A stretch of DNA of 64,000 nt from Streptomyces sp. MMBL 11-1 (GCF_028622875.1 NZ_CP117709.1:5025001-5089000), one strand, 5' to 3'; counted from the stretch's first letter, positions 35,260 to 43,162 are shown. Program-made: numbers and translations. Notes: generated from the sequence alone by a model not told the origin.

Positions 35260-35721
35260 ATGGCTGAACCGGGATTCGTGCTTCTCGGAAAGAACTGGAC
35301 CTTCGACACAGTGGCGGAAAAGGGGTGTCGAGTAGTCACTGAGCCCGACCATCAGGGCTGCTTCCTGGCCGTGGACAGCAGCGGCGTGCAGTGTGAGTTC
35401 ACCACCAACATGGTGCAGAACGCGCGGCGCCCGGAGTACCTCGTTGCGGCCCGCTTGGTGATCGACGGAGCCGAGTTGGGGGTTACCCATGAGGCAGCGG
35501 TGGCGTTCAGCTCGGCGGCCGACGCGGTGAACAAGTTGGACCCGAAGTCGAGTGAGATGTTCGCGGTGTGGGCGGCTGGGGATGTTGAGCCCTCCAAGGA
35601 GTCGGTCGAAGTGCTGACGCAGGGGACGCTGCCGCAGCAGGTGCATGTCTACGCTGGGGGCCGACTGTGGCTGCTGGACGACATGCACGTGGGCGACACA
35701 CGGGGGGACTGCCGTGGCTGA
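35260..35721 (+). CDS. Phage protein of unknown function
   Basis: 153 residues from ATG 35260, preceded by GAGGGAG. It is a compact mixed alpha/beta sequence without membrane segments or recognised motifs. It starts the rightward small-gene block and overlaps the following mini-gene by 8 bases. No function can be proposed. Confidence 0.65.
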   Translation: MAEPGFVLLGKNWTFDTVAEKGCRVVTEPDHQGCFLAVDSSGVQCEFTTNMVQNARRPEYLVAARLVIDGAELGVTHEAAVAFSSAADAVNKLDPKSSEMFAVWAAGDVEPSKESVEVLTQGTLPQQVHVYAGGRLWLLDDMHVGDTRGDCRG

Positions 35722-35785
35722 ACTCCGAGACAGCCGTGAGAGCGCCGAGGTGGAGAAGCTGAGCGCGCGGGACAAGGTGGGGTAA
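35714..35785 (+). CDS. Possible 23-residue leader-like peptide
   Basis: GTG 35714 overlaps the previous stop, and TAA 35783-35785 overlaps the next ATG (TAATG). The highly charged sequence MAELRDSRESAEVEKLSARD is helix-forming. The perfect coupling to both neighbours supports translation, at least as a coupling device. It could also be only a spacer. Confidence 0.35.
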   Translation: MAELRDSRESAEVEKLSARDKVG

Positions 35786-36093
35786 TGAACAAGATTGCGT
35801 GGGGACCGGCGCCGGCCCGTGACCGGAAGGTCGGGCTGGTGGGGAAGAGGCGGCTATTCCTGGTGGCGCCCGGCAACAAACTGGGCGATGAGCCTGGTGA
35901 TTTCAGGCTTTACCTCTACTTCCCCGCCGACTCGATCCCTGTGGGTGGGGATGGCCTGCGGGTGCGTTCCGAGGCGGCGGCTATGGAACTGGCGGAGGAG
36001 TTGCTGAGGGACTTCTACCGTGAGATGAAGCGCCACATGGAGCCGGCCAAGCCGAGGAAGGCGACCGCCGCCAAGGAGGCTGGAAGTGGCTGA
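35785..36093 (+). CDS. Phage protein of unknown function
   Basis: 102 residues from ATG 35785. It has an N-terminal beta-type region (FLVAPGNKLGDEPGDFRLYL), a helix (AAAMELAEELLRDFYREMKR) and a basic Lys/Ala-rich tail, which might contact nucleic acid. It is translationally coupled on both sides. No family recognised. Confidence 0.6.
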   Translation: MNKIAWGPAPARDRKVGLVGKRRLFLVAPGNKLGDEPGDFRLYLYFPADSIPVGGDGLRVRSEAAAMELAEELLRDFYREMKRHMEPAKPRKATAAKEAGSG

Positions 36094-36334
36094 CGGGCTG
36101 CCGGACTTCGAGGTCGTGACGACGGAGGACGTCACCCCGGAGATCATCACGTTGATCAAAAGTCTCGTCACGAGCCACTACGAGGACGAGCCCATCGACT
36201 GGGAAGACATCTGGGATCGGGCCGAGAAGAGGCGGCTCGACGACGGGCGAGGCATCGACATGGGCACGGATCTGGGGTCGCCGGCCATCGTGCAGATCAA
36301 GAAGGAGATCAGGACATGGCGGAGGACGGGGTGA
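36086..36334 (+). CDS. Small acidic phage protein
   Basis: 82 residues from GTG 36086, overlapping both neighbours (8 and 19 bases). The sequence is rich in Asp/Glu and Trp (EDEPIDWEDIWDRAEKRRLD) and predicted largely helical. No family recognised. Confidence 0.6.
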   Translation: MADGLPDFEVVTTEDVTPEIITLIKSLVTSHYEDEPIDWEDIWDRAEKRRLDDGRGIDMGTDLGSPAIVQIKKEIRTWRRTG

Positions 36335-37152
36335 GGGGGAGCGACAGGCCCCTGCGGGTGCCGCTCGTGGTACAGGTGGACTTGCCGCACCCGGAGCAGT
36401 GGACGACGACGTTCGGCGTCAGCGGGCGGTCGGAGATCGCCACGGACGTGGGGAACTACGTCCAGACCGAGTTGCTGCCGAACTCAGTCTTCGGCAACGG
36501 AGAGGTGTCGGCGGACTTCAAGCTGGAGAAGGTTCCCTTCGTCCAGAAAGCCCTGGCGCACCACTTCTTCCCGGACAAGGACTTCTCGACGACGCCGACG
36601 GTGACGGTGTTCCTGCACCTGGTGGTCACGCTGCTGCGTCCCTCGGAATGGACGCGAGCACACGGCGAGGATGTGCGGGCTGAGATCGCTGATGCGGTGC
36701 GGGCCCACGTGGCTGAGACTCTCGTGCCGGCCGGTGTCTTCTCGTCGGGGGGCGTCGAGGCGGTGATCGTGCTGCGGGACACGCCTTTCGTGAGGAAGGT
36801 GCTGTCCTGGCGGGAGTGGCCGGATGGCATTCTGCACGTGCGGATGCCGGCCGAGTTCCGGGAGTACACCCGGCTGCGCCTGCGGAGCGACCTGTTGGCG
36901 CGTCTCAAGGAGAGGGCGGGGTTGGAGGTTCCCGCGCCGCAGATTGTCGAGCTGGCGCACCTGGTGGGCGAGGCTCTGCGGCGGGAGATCCGGGACGTGG
37001 ACCCGGAGCTGCGTTGGCACAAGGAGAAGGGTGTGCTGTCGGCGGCCGACGAGCCGGAGCTGACCGACGCCGAGGCCGTGGCGCGGTTGTGGGACCAGGT
37101 GATCGATCGGTATGTGGACACGGCGGTCAAGGCCCTGGCCAGTCGTGCGTAA
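36316..37152 (+). CDS. Phage protein with internal duplication
   Basis: 278 residues. The first 150 hold two related units: LVVQVDLPHPEQWTTTFG to PFVQK and LVVTLLRPSEWTRAHG to PFVRK share the order of a hydrophobic strand, a PxEWT turn, an E-I-A-D/A helix, the LxPxxVFxxGxVxA segment and PFV(Q/R)K. A C-terminal helical part follows. It looks like a gene that arose by domain duplication. The function is unknown. It is the last gene before a terminator. Confidence 0.65.
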   Translation: MAEDGVRGSDRPLRVPLVVQVDLPHPEQWTTTFGVSGRSEIATDVGNYVQTELLPNSVFGNGEVSADFKLEKVPFVQKALAHHFFPDKDFSTTPTVTVFLHLVVTLLRPSEWTRAHGEDVRAEIADAVRAHVAETLVPAGVFSSGGVEAVIVLRDTPFVRKVLSWREWPDGILHVRMPAEFREYTRLRLRSDLLARLKERAGLEVPAPQIVELAHLVGEALRREIRDVDPELRWHKEKGVLSAADEPELTDAEAVARLWDQVIDRYVDTAVKALASRA

Positions 37153-37171
37153 GTAATCAGGTGGCTCGCTG

Positions 37172-37205
37172 AAGCCCCTCGTTCCTTTGGGAGCGGGGGG
37201 CTTTT
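37172..37205 (+). terminator. Terminator of the rightward small-gene operon
   Basis: AAGCCCC and GGGGCTT pair across a 16-20 base loop and are followed by TTTT, about 20 bases after the preceding stop. Confidence 0.75.
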
Positions 37206-37232
37206 GCGTGCCCGGAACAGAAGGAGGGCGGC

Positions 37233-37631
37233 ATGGCCGCAGAAGAGGTGAAGAGAGTCGCGCACGGGGACCTCGGCTTCGCGACGTGTCTGCCGGACAC
37301 GCGGTGGGACGCGAACGAGTTCGTTCAGAGCGCGGGGCACGCCTTGGTTGGGCTGGTTCCGCTGCGGTTCTGGGAGCTGCGGGAGAAAACCTTCGAGGAG
37401 CTGCTGCCGATGGCGCTCGGTGCCAGTCGGATCATCGGTGAGAAGGGGGACATCTTCCAGTTCCACAAGGGCCAGCAGAGGAAGGGCTGGCGACCGAGTG
37501 GGGTGTTGGCCGAGCTGGTCACCGCGTACGCAGTCCTGGCGCTGAACACCCCGGATACGGGCGTGACGCGCTTCGCGTTCCACGCCTGCTTTTGGGTGCA
37601 CGAGGGATGCCCGAAGAACGCTGACGGCTGA
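37233..37631 (+). CDS. Phage protein of unknown function
   Basis: 132 residues from ATG 37233 with AGGAGGG upstream. It is soluble, with Trp- and His-rich stretches (GDIFQFHKGQQRKGWRP, FAFHACFWVHEG) but no recognisable domain. It is flanked by terminators on both sides, so it is a single-gene unit. Confidence 0.6.
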   Translation: MAAEEVKRVAHGDLGFATCLPDTRWDANEFVQSAGHALVGLVPLRFWELREKTFEELLPMALGASRIIGEKGDIFQFHKGQQRKGWRPSGVLAELVTAYAVLALNTPDTGVTRFAFHACFWVHEGCPKNADG

Positions 37632-37649
37632 CCTCGGCCCGCTCATCAT

Positions 37650-37675
37650 GCCCCTGCCCAATTTCGGGTGGGGGC
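37650..37675 (+). terminator. Hairpin terminator
   Basis: GCCCCTGCCC and GGGTGGGGGC pair around AATTTC shortly after the stop at 37631, with one mismatch. Confidence 0.65.
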
Positions 37676-37698
37676 TTCGCCATGTCTGGAGGTACGTG

Positions 37699-37848
37699 AT
37701 GGAGTTGATGGCGTGGCTCTTTGAGACGCGGCTGCGTTCGGTCGGTGTCACGAGTGCGCTTACGGTCGCGGGGTTCGCCATGGTGGCCTGGCTGGGGCGG
37801 GAGCCTCGACCGCCGCGAGGGCAGCATCGGCGTGGCCGGCCGAGGTGA
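37699..37848 (+). CDS. Small single-TM phage protein
   Basis: 49 residues from ATG 37699 with GGAGG upstream (spacing 6). One hydrophobic segment (VGVTSALTVAGFAMVAWLG) is followed by a Pro/Arg-rich cytoplasmic tail. Size and topology would fit a holin-like or membrane-sensing peptide, but this is not demonstrated. Confidence 0.5.
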   Translation: MELMAWLFETRLRSVGVTSALTVAGFAMVAWLGREPRPPRGQHRRGRPR

Positions 37849-37870
37849 CAGGGTCTCTTCGAATGTGTTC

Positions 37871-37896
37871 GATGCGGTCGCAGGTGCGACCGCATC
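37871..37896. promoter_or_regulatory. Perfect 12-bp inverted repeat, candidate phage operator
   Basis: GATGCGGTCGCA and TGCGACCGCATC are separated by only two bases (GG). They lie 34 bases upstream of the gene at 37930, whose Shine-Dalgarno GGAGGGAGG is downstream of the repeat. The tight spacing is more typical of a dimer-binding site than of a terminator loop. Confidence 0.5.
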
Positions 37897-37929
37897 GTGC
37901 CAGTCTGTGCAGGCGGAGGGAGGCCGTTT

Positions 37930-38157
37930 ATGGCGAAGTGGGAGCCGTCGGTGGAGGTGCTTGCGATGCTGCCGTGCCCCTGGGCGGAACTGTCTGAGGC
38001 GGAGCGGGCGTTCGTGGAGGCGGTGTGCGCTCCTGGCGGGCTGGGGGGTGTGCTCGCGGCGGCGGCCGAGTCGATGGAGGGCGCAGTTCCTCCCGGGGAG
38101 GGCTCGGAGGGAGCTACTCCTTCCGGATTGGCTCCTCGACGACTTCCGCGTCCATGA
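37930..38157 (+). CDS. Small phage protein
   Basis: 75 residues from ATG 37930. The N-terminal half is helical (EVLAMLPCPWAELSEAERAF) and the C-terminal half is low-complexity Gly/Pro/Ser. Its 3' end overlaps the end of the leftward gene by 44 bases. The operator-like repeat just upstream hints at regulated expression. Confidence 0.5.
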   Translation: MAKWEPSVEVLAMLPCPWAELSEAERAFVEAVCAPGGLGGVLAAAAESMEGAVPPGEGSEGATPSGLAPRRLPRP

Positions 38158-39613
38158 TGCCCATTTGATCGAAGGCGGTTTCGGCTGACACTGTCCCGGC
38201 GGGGGAGAGGGCGGGGGGCCCCTCGGACTTTGGTCCGAAGAGGCGGCTGATCAGGCCGACCTCGGCGGTCCCCTTGCTCTCCATCCGCATGCTGAAGGTG
38301 AAGCCCGCCTCTTCGATCTCGGCCTTGATTTTGACGTACTTTGCGAGGCGGTCCATCTCTGCGGACAGGTTCGGGTCGGCGTACCCGCCTTCTACCTCCT
38401 CGGACATGCGCATGGAGAAGACTCGCATCGCTTGCATGGTGATCATCGAGTCGAGCAGTGCGATGTACTGCTCCTTGGTCTTCACCCTGATGGGCATTTC
38501 GTACGCGCAGGATTCCCCGGGCTGGTATTCGGGGCACTTCTTGGCGAGGAAGCATCCGTCGCAGGTGCGCACATTGGCGTCCACGACGTTGATGCGGCGC
38601 TCGGTGCGCTGTTTCCTTTCTCCGGTCTCAGGGTCGTTGTAGCGGTGGGTGAACTCCTCGGTCTCGATGCCTGGCAGGAGTTTCTTCACCCTTTCAGAGG
38701 AGGGCCGAGTTGCCCCCTCGTTCCCGAGGTTTTCAGACTTCACCGCAACTGTCCCTGGCGGGTTTTCCGCGTTTGCGGGTTCACCCGTTTCCGCCGTGCC
38801 AGTTACTCCCTTTCCGTGGCGCTGCGTAATGTGGTCGATCTGGTGGCGCCACGACCACAGAGAGAGGCGCAGGTTTTCGGAGGCGTCGTCCGCGTCGATG
38901 AGATCAGTATCGAATCCGGCGCCGGCGATGAGGGTGCGGTGCCGCTTGCGTGCCTGCCCTTTGTAGCGGGCAGGGTATCGCTTCATTTCGGTGCCAGCCC
39001 AGATGAACGTCTCTCCGTGCTGGGCGGCCGACAGCCACGTGGTGGAGGAGACGGAGTACCAGTCGGCGCTCAGCATGAGTGGTGGGGACGAGAAGCCCAT
39101 GCCGTGGAGCCTGACCGTGCGGCTGATTGTGCGGAGCAGGGGGATGATGTCCCGGTCGCCGCAGGTGCCTTGGCCGACAGCGATGTAGGGGTACTGGTCG
39201 GCCATCCGTTTGAGAGTGTCCACACCCCATTCTTCGTGCCAGACGACGATGGCCTTTTCCGGGTCGAGGTGTTGCCGGCGGGCCTCGATCCAGTCGCGTC
39301 CCATGGTGAGGGCGTCGAACTCGACGTATGCCTGGATACGGTCGACGTTCTCCTCTACGAACTGGTCGTAGTGGTCGGCGATGGCCTGAATTTCCTCGGT
39401 GGTCACCTCGACCCCGGGCCGGTTCAGCGTGTGGCAGCCACTGTCCAGGAAGACTGACTGCTCCGGGGGGTAGTGGGCTTCTACTGTCCAGGGCTTGGAG
39501 AACTTCACGCGTCGGCGGAGCCCCATGTAGGACAAGCCGACGTGGGACACGTGCTGCTCGGCGCACAGGGTGCGGTGGGAGGGGATCTCGGTCCCGGCGT
39601 AATAGAAGATCAC
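38114..39613 (-). CDS. TGT-like TIM-barrel protein with Cys-rich C-terminal domain
   Basis: 499 residues. The first 240 look like a tRNA-guanine transglycosylase-type barrel: VFLDSGCHTL (where DpdA/TGT have the catalytic DSG), VEFDALTMGRDW, IAVGQGT, RLHGMG and WYSVSSTTWLSAAQHGE. In phages such barrels (DpdA) insert 7-deazaguanines into DNA. No preQ0 synthesis gene is in the window. After a linker comes CDGCFLAKKCPEYQPGESCA, probably zinc-binding, and a helical tail. The barrel assignment is from pattern recognition only and the fusion is unusual. Confidence 0.5.
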   Translation of the reverse strand: MIFYYAGTEIPSHRTLCAEQHVSHVGLSYMGLRRRVKFSKPWTVEAHYPPEQSVFLDSGCHTLNRPGVEVTTEEIQAIADHYDQFVEENVDRIQAYVEFDALTMGRDWIEARRQHLDPEKAIVVWHEEWGVDTLKRMADQYPYIAVGQGTCGDRDIIPLLRTISRTVRLHGMGFSSPPLMLSADWYSVSSTTWLSAAQHGETFIWAGTEMKRYPARYKGQARKRHRTLIAGAGFDTDLIDADDASENLRLSLWSWRHQIDHITQRHGKGVTGTAETGEPANAENPPGTVAVKSENLGNEGATRPSSERVKKLLPGIETEEFTHRYNDPETGERKQRTERRINVVDANVRTCDGCFLAKKCPEYQPGESCAYEMPIRVKTKEQYIALLDSMITMQAMRVFSMRMSEEVEGGYADPNLSAEMDRLAKYVKIKAEIEEAGFTFSMRMESKGTAEVGLISRLFGPKSEGPPALSPAGTVSAETAFDQMGIMDAEVVEEPIRKE

Positions 39614-39807
39614 CTGGTGTCCTCGAAGACCGCGTCGATGAAGGTGGTTCGCCGGAAGCGGGGGTTGTCTCGGGCGAAGAGGCCGGCGAGACCGTCGGCG
39701 ATTTCGCGGACCGTCTTGGTGCGGGTGGGCTGCCGCTTGCCCTCGGGGGGCAGAGCGGACCGCAGAACGGCGGCTGCCTCGCGGTAGTGCTTCCTGGACA
39801 TGGTCAT
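39610..39807 (-). CDS. Small phage protein
   Basis: 65 residues from ATG 39807 (a second ATG at 39801). It is basic, with a TREIADGLAGLF-like helix. The start overlaps the upstream stop (ATGA) and the stop overlaps the next start. No family recognised. Confidence 0.6.
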   Translation of the reverse strand: MTMSRKHYREAAAVLRSALPPEGKRQPTRTKTVREIADGLAGLFARDNPRFRRTTFIDAVFEDTR

Positions 39808-40052
39808 GTGACGTCGTCGATCAGGGTGACCACCGTGGCGCCGTTGTGCCCGTGGATCGTCAGGACGTCGTCGATGGAGCCGTAGACGGCTGTGGAGGAG
39901 AGGCCGGTCATCCAGCGCATGGCCACGGTCCCGTCGTGAAAAATGACGCCGGCCGCGACGGTGCCGGTCCCCGAGACGCCGGTGGCGTCTTCGTGGCGGT
40001 CGAGGTGGAACCGACGCAGGGGGGTGTCGCTGAGGACGAGGTTCTCGTTCAT
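39804..40052 (-). CDS. Small phage protein, related in layout to its neighbour
   Basis: 82 residues from ATG 40052 with GGAGG seven bases upstream. The beta-rich pattern GVIFHDGTVAMRWM, then DVLTIHGHNG, resembles GVVWGDRTAAIRRI, then DIDYALDTHC, in the gene just upstream. The two may be distant paralogues of a small beta domain. Function unknown. Confidence 0.6.
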   Translation of the reverse strand: MNENLVLSDTPLRRFHLDRHEDATGVSGTGTVAAGVIFHDGTVAMRWMTGLSSTAVYGSIDDVLTIHGHNGATVVTLIDDVT

Positions 40053-40315
40053 GCCGTTACCTCCGCCGTGTAGGCCGTGGTGCTCAGGGGGTCTTCGCCA
40101 AGGGCGGGTTCCGGGTCGCCGAGGGCGTGGAAGTGGATGTCCGTGCCCGGTGGGCAGTGGGTGTCGAGGGCGTAGTCGATGTCGTCCCACGTGGTGTCGC
40201 CCGGGTCGTCGCCGATGCGCCTGATCGCTGCGGTCCGGTCGCCCCAGACGACTCCGTGGGCGACGGGCTCGGGACCTTCGGCGAGCGTGAATCTGGTGTA
40301 CGGGGTCAGGGTCAC
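40049..40315 (-). CDS. Small phage protein
   Basis: 88 residues from GTG 40315 with AGGAG five bases upstream. It overlaps both neighbours by 4 bases. It shares the G-V-V/I-x-x-D-x-T-x-A-x-R strand pattern with the following gene. Function unknown. Confidence 0.6.
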   Translation of the reverse strand: MTLTPYTRFTLAEGPEPVAHGVVWGDRTAAIRRIGDDPGDTTWDDIDYALDTHCPPGTDIHFHALGDPEPALGEDPLSTTAYTAEVTA

Positions 40316-40782
40316 GGCTGCTCCTGGGTGCGTTGGTCTGTCATGCGGAGCGCGGCCTGGTGCTCGATGGCGTCGGCGAGCTGGTCCCAGGGGCGGGGGG
40401 CGCCGGTGTAGTCGGGGCGCCAGCGGGGCTGGGTGTAGGCCGCGTGCGTGATGAGCGCGGAGTTCCATCCGGCTGCCAGCTCTGCGGCGGCGCAGGAGGG
40501 GTCCGGTTCGAGGACCAGGCCGATGCGCCAGCTTCGGACGCGTTCCAGAACTTCGAGGCGGCCGGCGGGGCCGGGCTCGGGTTGGTGGAGGTAGCCGAGG
40601 TGGCCGGTGAGGCTGCGCTTGGCGAGCCAAAGGGTGCTGTCCTGCTCGGTCCAAGTGTGGGAGAGCAGGTACAGGCGGGAGTTCTTGGCGAGGGCTTGGT
40701 AGAGACCCCAGCCGGTGTCGAAGTGGCCTTCGCCGTTGGGTGTGCGCAGGATGCCTTCGACGACCATGACTGCGGCGAGCAC
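40312..40782 (-). CDS. Phage protein, possibly HAD-like
   Basis: 156 residues from GTG 40782 (ATG 40767 is an alternative). The pattern VVEGILRTPNGEG near the start, LYLLSHTWTEQD in the middle and GLVLEPDP then WNSALITHAAYTQP later recalls a reduced HAD-type Rossmann fold, but the catalytic DxD is absent. Conserved Trp and Pro-rich segments suggest a structured protein. The function is not assignable. Confidence 0.5.
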   Translation of the reverse strand: MLAAVMVVEGILRTPNGEGHFDTGWGLYQALAKNSRLYLLSHTWTEQDSTLWLAKRSLTGHLGYLHQPEPGPAGRLEVLERVRSWRIGLVLEPDPSCAAAELAAGWNSALITHAAYTQPRWRPDYTGAPRPWDQLADAIEHQAALRMTDQRTQEQP

Positions 40783-40793
40783 GGTGTGGGGCC

Positions 40794-41072
40794 TTACAGC
40801 TTGAGCTGGCCGGCGAGGGCTTCGTGGGCGGCGGCCTGCTGCATCTGGGTCGTCATCGCCATGAGCTGGTGGGCTGTGATGGCGGACTGCTTGCTGGCCT
40901 CGATGTCGGAAACGACTTCGCTCGCGCCGAACTTCATCTCGATGACCGTGGCCGGGTGCTCGGCCTCGACGGGCTTGCTGAGGTCGGTGAGGGCCTCCCA
41001 CTCGCCGTTGGTGTGCTGGACGACCATGAATGCCGTACGGACCTGGAGGGGTGCGGGGGTTTCGAGAGGCAT
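40794..41072 (-). CDS. Phage protein of unknown function
   Basis: 92 residues from ATG 41072 with AGGAG seven bases upstream. The N-terminal part is beta-type (TAFMVVQHTNGEWEALTD), and a long C-terminal helix rich in Gln/Ala/Met may oligomerise. No family recognised. Confidence 0.6.
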   Translation of the reverse strand: MPLETPAPLQVRTAFMVVQHTNGEWEALTDLSKPVEAEHPATVIEMKFGASEVVSDIEASKQSAITAHQLMAMTTQMQQAAAHEALAGQLKL

Positions 41073-41082
41073 TGCGGGACTC

Positions 41083-41562
41083 CTAGTCGATTTCGTAGCC
41101 GTCTTCTTTTTCCGCGCGTTTCGCTATTCGCCGCTCGCGGTCGCGAGCACGGACGCAGGTGACGCATTCGCGTCGGCCTGAGTGCCACCGAATGTTTTCT
41201 TCGGTGTACTCGTGGCCTTTGGGGCAGTGTGTTTTGCGGGCGTTTCGCGCGGAGAATGATTCGCCGCGCTCGACGTTCTCGGCGGCGGGTACGGGTTCAA
41301 GGTGGTCGGCGTTGCAGCAGGACCGGATTCGGCAGAGGTGGTCTACGTGCCATCCCGGGGGTACCGTTCTTTGGTTTGCCAGTTCCCAGGCGATGATGTG
41401 GGTGCCCTTGGTGCGGCCGTTGGGGAGGCGGAATTTCCCGTAGCCGTAGTCGTCCTTGGCGCCGAGCCAGATGTGGCAGTCGTCGAATTCTGTTCCCTTG
41501 TCGACCTTGTCGAAGAACCGCTTGGTCCAGTCGTCAGGGTTACGGCGGCGCTGCGCTTTCAC
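41083..41562 (-). CDS. HNH endonuclease
   Basis: 159 residues from GTG 41562, overlapping the upstream stop. The HNH core is GWHVDHLCRIRSCCNADHLEP, preceded by CHIWLGAKDDYGYGKF. A zinc-binding tail follows (HCPKGHEYTEEN and CVTCVRARDRER). Free-standing HNH enzymes of this type occur in many actinophages, as homing nucleases or as packaging or defence helpers. No terminase gene is adjacent here, so the role stays open. Confidence 0.85.
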   Translation of the reverse strand: MKAQRRRNPDDWTKRFFDKVDKGTEFDDCHIWLGAKDDYGYGKFRLPNGRTKGTHIIAWELANQRTVPPGWHVDHLCRIRSCCNADHLEPVPAAENVERGESFSARNARKTHCPKGHEYTEENIRWHSGRRECVTCVRARDRERRIAKRAEKEDGYEID

Positions 41563-42074
41563 TTGTAGAGCCCGAGCTTGTGCCGCACCTTCTGCTCGTT
41601 GACGGAGCGGATAGGGCAGTAGTCGCAGAGGTAGCGCTGGCCGGCGGGGTTGTGCTTGTCCCACTTCGGCAGGCCCTCGGCCTTGCGGTCGGCAGCGGTG
41701 GGGGGCGCGAGCCGCTTCTTCTCCGAATGGAAATCGGAGCAGGTCTCGGGTCGGTTCCGGCTGCGCCAGCACTGCATGGCGTCGTCCTTGAGTGTGTCGA
41801 CCGCCTGGTAGACCCAGGGCTCCATTCCGGTCGCGCCCTCCTCCTGCCAGACGCGGCGGAGAATCTCTTCACGGGCGCTGCTGTCGGAATGCCAGCGGTC
41901 CTCGTCTACGCCTTCTACGGGGTAGAGCCGGCCGAAGTGTCGCTCACCATTCGGGTACTGGTGCTTGGCTGCCGCGTATTCGAGGACCGTGTCTCTGCGC
42001 GGGTCTCCCTGATAGGCGGGGAGGACTTCTGTGGACTTGCAGTCCTTGCAGAGGAGTAGGCGAATCTGGGTCAT
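41559..42074 (-). CDS. Phage protein with two zinc-finger-like Cys pairs
   Basis: 171 residues from ATG 42074. CKDC near the N-terminus and CDYC near the C-terminus, plus TCSDFH in the middle, suggest metal binding. The middle part is helical and acidic. It is encoded just upstream of the HNH gene with a 4-base overlap, so the two may work together. No family recognised. Confidence 0.6.
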   Translation of the reverse strand: MTQIRLLLCKDCKSTEVLPAYQGDPRRDTVLEYAAAKHQYPNGERHFGRLYPVEGVDEDRWHSDSSAREEILRRVWQEEGATGMEPWVYQAVDTLKDDAMQCWRSRNRPETCSDFHSEKKRLAPPTAADRKAEGLPKWDKHNPAGQRYLCDYCPIRSVNEQKVRHKLGLYK

Positions 42075-42083
42075 GTCTGGACG

Positions 42084-42794
42084 CTAATACCACCGATTTT
42101 TCTGCCAGAAATTCCAGGCTCCGCAGGGGCTTCCGTAGCGGTTGGAGATATAGCTCAGACCCCAGCGAATCTGGGTGACCGGGTTGGTTCGCCAGTCGGC
42201 GCCGGCCGAGGACATCTTGGAGGCGGGGAGGGCCTGCATCAGTCCGTATGCGCCGGAGGACGGGTTGGTCGCGCGGTGGTTCCATCCGCTTTCGCGGTGG
42301 ATGAGGCTGTCCAGGCACGAATACTGGGTGCTGGAAAGTCGGGCGCGGGCGTAGGACCGGGCGCCGGAGACGCTGGGGGTCTCCATGGTGCGGGTGGCGG
42401 AGCGGGCGGCTCGCTGCTGGGTGTGTTCGCGGGCGGCCTGGGTTTGGCGCTCGGCGCGGGCCGCGCGGCGAGCTGCGACTGCTGCCTCGGCCTGTCGTCG
42501 CGCTTCGGCTTCGGCCTTGCGCTTCGCGGCGGCTGCTGCCTCGGCCTTGCGGTGCGCGGCGGCCTGCGCGGCGGCTTGGGCCTGGAGCGCGCCGACGGTG
42601 GCGTTGTGGCCGTCGTCCAGGGCGCGGTCGATGTGGAGCGTGGGCAGCGGGAGGGCTGACGTCCGGGCCGGCTTGTCGGGCTTGGCGTCGGCGGGGTAGG
42701 TCAGCAGGGCTGCGGTCAGGAGTGCCACGAGGGCGGCTGCTGCGGTGATGCGGCAGGTGCGCCAGGAAACGTGGGGGAGCTTGGGGCGGGACAC
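42084..42794 (-). CDS. Secreted transglycosylase-like protein
   Basis: 236 residues from GTG 42794. The N-terminal signal (ITAAAALVALLTAALLTYPADA) is followed by an 80-residue Ala/Lys/Arg-rich coiled coil and a C-terminal transglycosylase fold (CLDSLIHRESGWNHRATNPS, then SGAYGLMQALP). Glu in HRESGW is the expected catalytic acid. The domain resembles host resuscitation or lysozyme-like proteins of streptomycetes. In the lysis region it may assist peptidoglycan degradation from outside the membrane. Confidence 0.82.
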   Translation of the reverse strand: MSRPKLPHVSWRTCRITAAAALVALLTAALLTYPADAKPDKPARTSALPLPTLHIDRALDDGHNATVGALQAQAAAQAAAHRKAEAAAAAKRKAEAEARRQAEAAVAARRAARAERQTQAAREHTQQRAARSATRTMETPSVSGARSYARARLSSTQYSCLDSLIHRESGWNHRATNPSSGAYGLMQALPASKMSSAGADWRTNPVTQIRWGLSYISNRYGSPCGAWNFWQKNRWY

Positions 42795-42887
42795 AGAGGG
42801 CCTTTCACAGGGGATGTGACCCCGGCTCTCCCGCAGGCAGTCCGGCGTCGGTCACCCTAGGGGCCGCAGAATTGTGTCGGGTAGCCG

Positions 42888-43160
42888 CTAAACGGGGGGC
42901 TGTCCGATCGGGGTGGTGGGTCGGGCGGGGTAGGCGGGCGGCTTGGCCAGGCCCAGGAACCAGCCGAAGGCGGGGCTTACCTTGGCTTCCAGGAGGCGGA
43001 AGAGGCCGTAGTAGAGCACGCCGAAGATGCCGACGAGGGCCTGCGAGAGCGCCACTTCATCGACGTCGACATAGATGTGCGCGAGGAGCGCCGCGACCCA
43101 CCCGACGACGATGGGGACGGCGGTCCGCCACAGTGAGACGACTACGTCGTAGACGGTCAT
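42888..43160 (-). CDS. Holin
   Basis: 90 residues with two hydrophobic segments (AVPIVVGWVAALLAHIYV and ALVGIFGVLYYGLFRLL) and a Pro-rich C-terminus. It lies two bases downstream of the amidase gene. Size, topology and place next to the endolysin are the evidence. It would make membrane lesions that let the amidase reach the wall at the end of infection. Confidence 0.75.
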   Translation of the reverse strand: MTVYDVVVSLWRTAVPIVVGWVAALLAHIYVDVDEVALSQALVGIFGVLYYGLFRLLEAKVSPAFGWFLGLAKPPAYPARPTTPIGQPPV

Positions 43161-43162
43161 GC

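Noticed and set aside
41159..41168. Further copy of the phage box (GTGACGCATT)
   Set aside because: It lies inside the HNH reading frame, encodes a conserved Cys region and lacks the rest of the 18-bp motif, so it is probably chance.
42795..42887. Gap between transglycosylase and holin genes as a small gene
   Set aside because: No frame with a ribosome-binding site spans it. It holds only GC-rich partial inverted repeats, perhaps a weak terminator.
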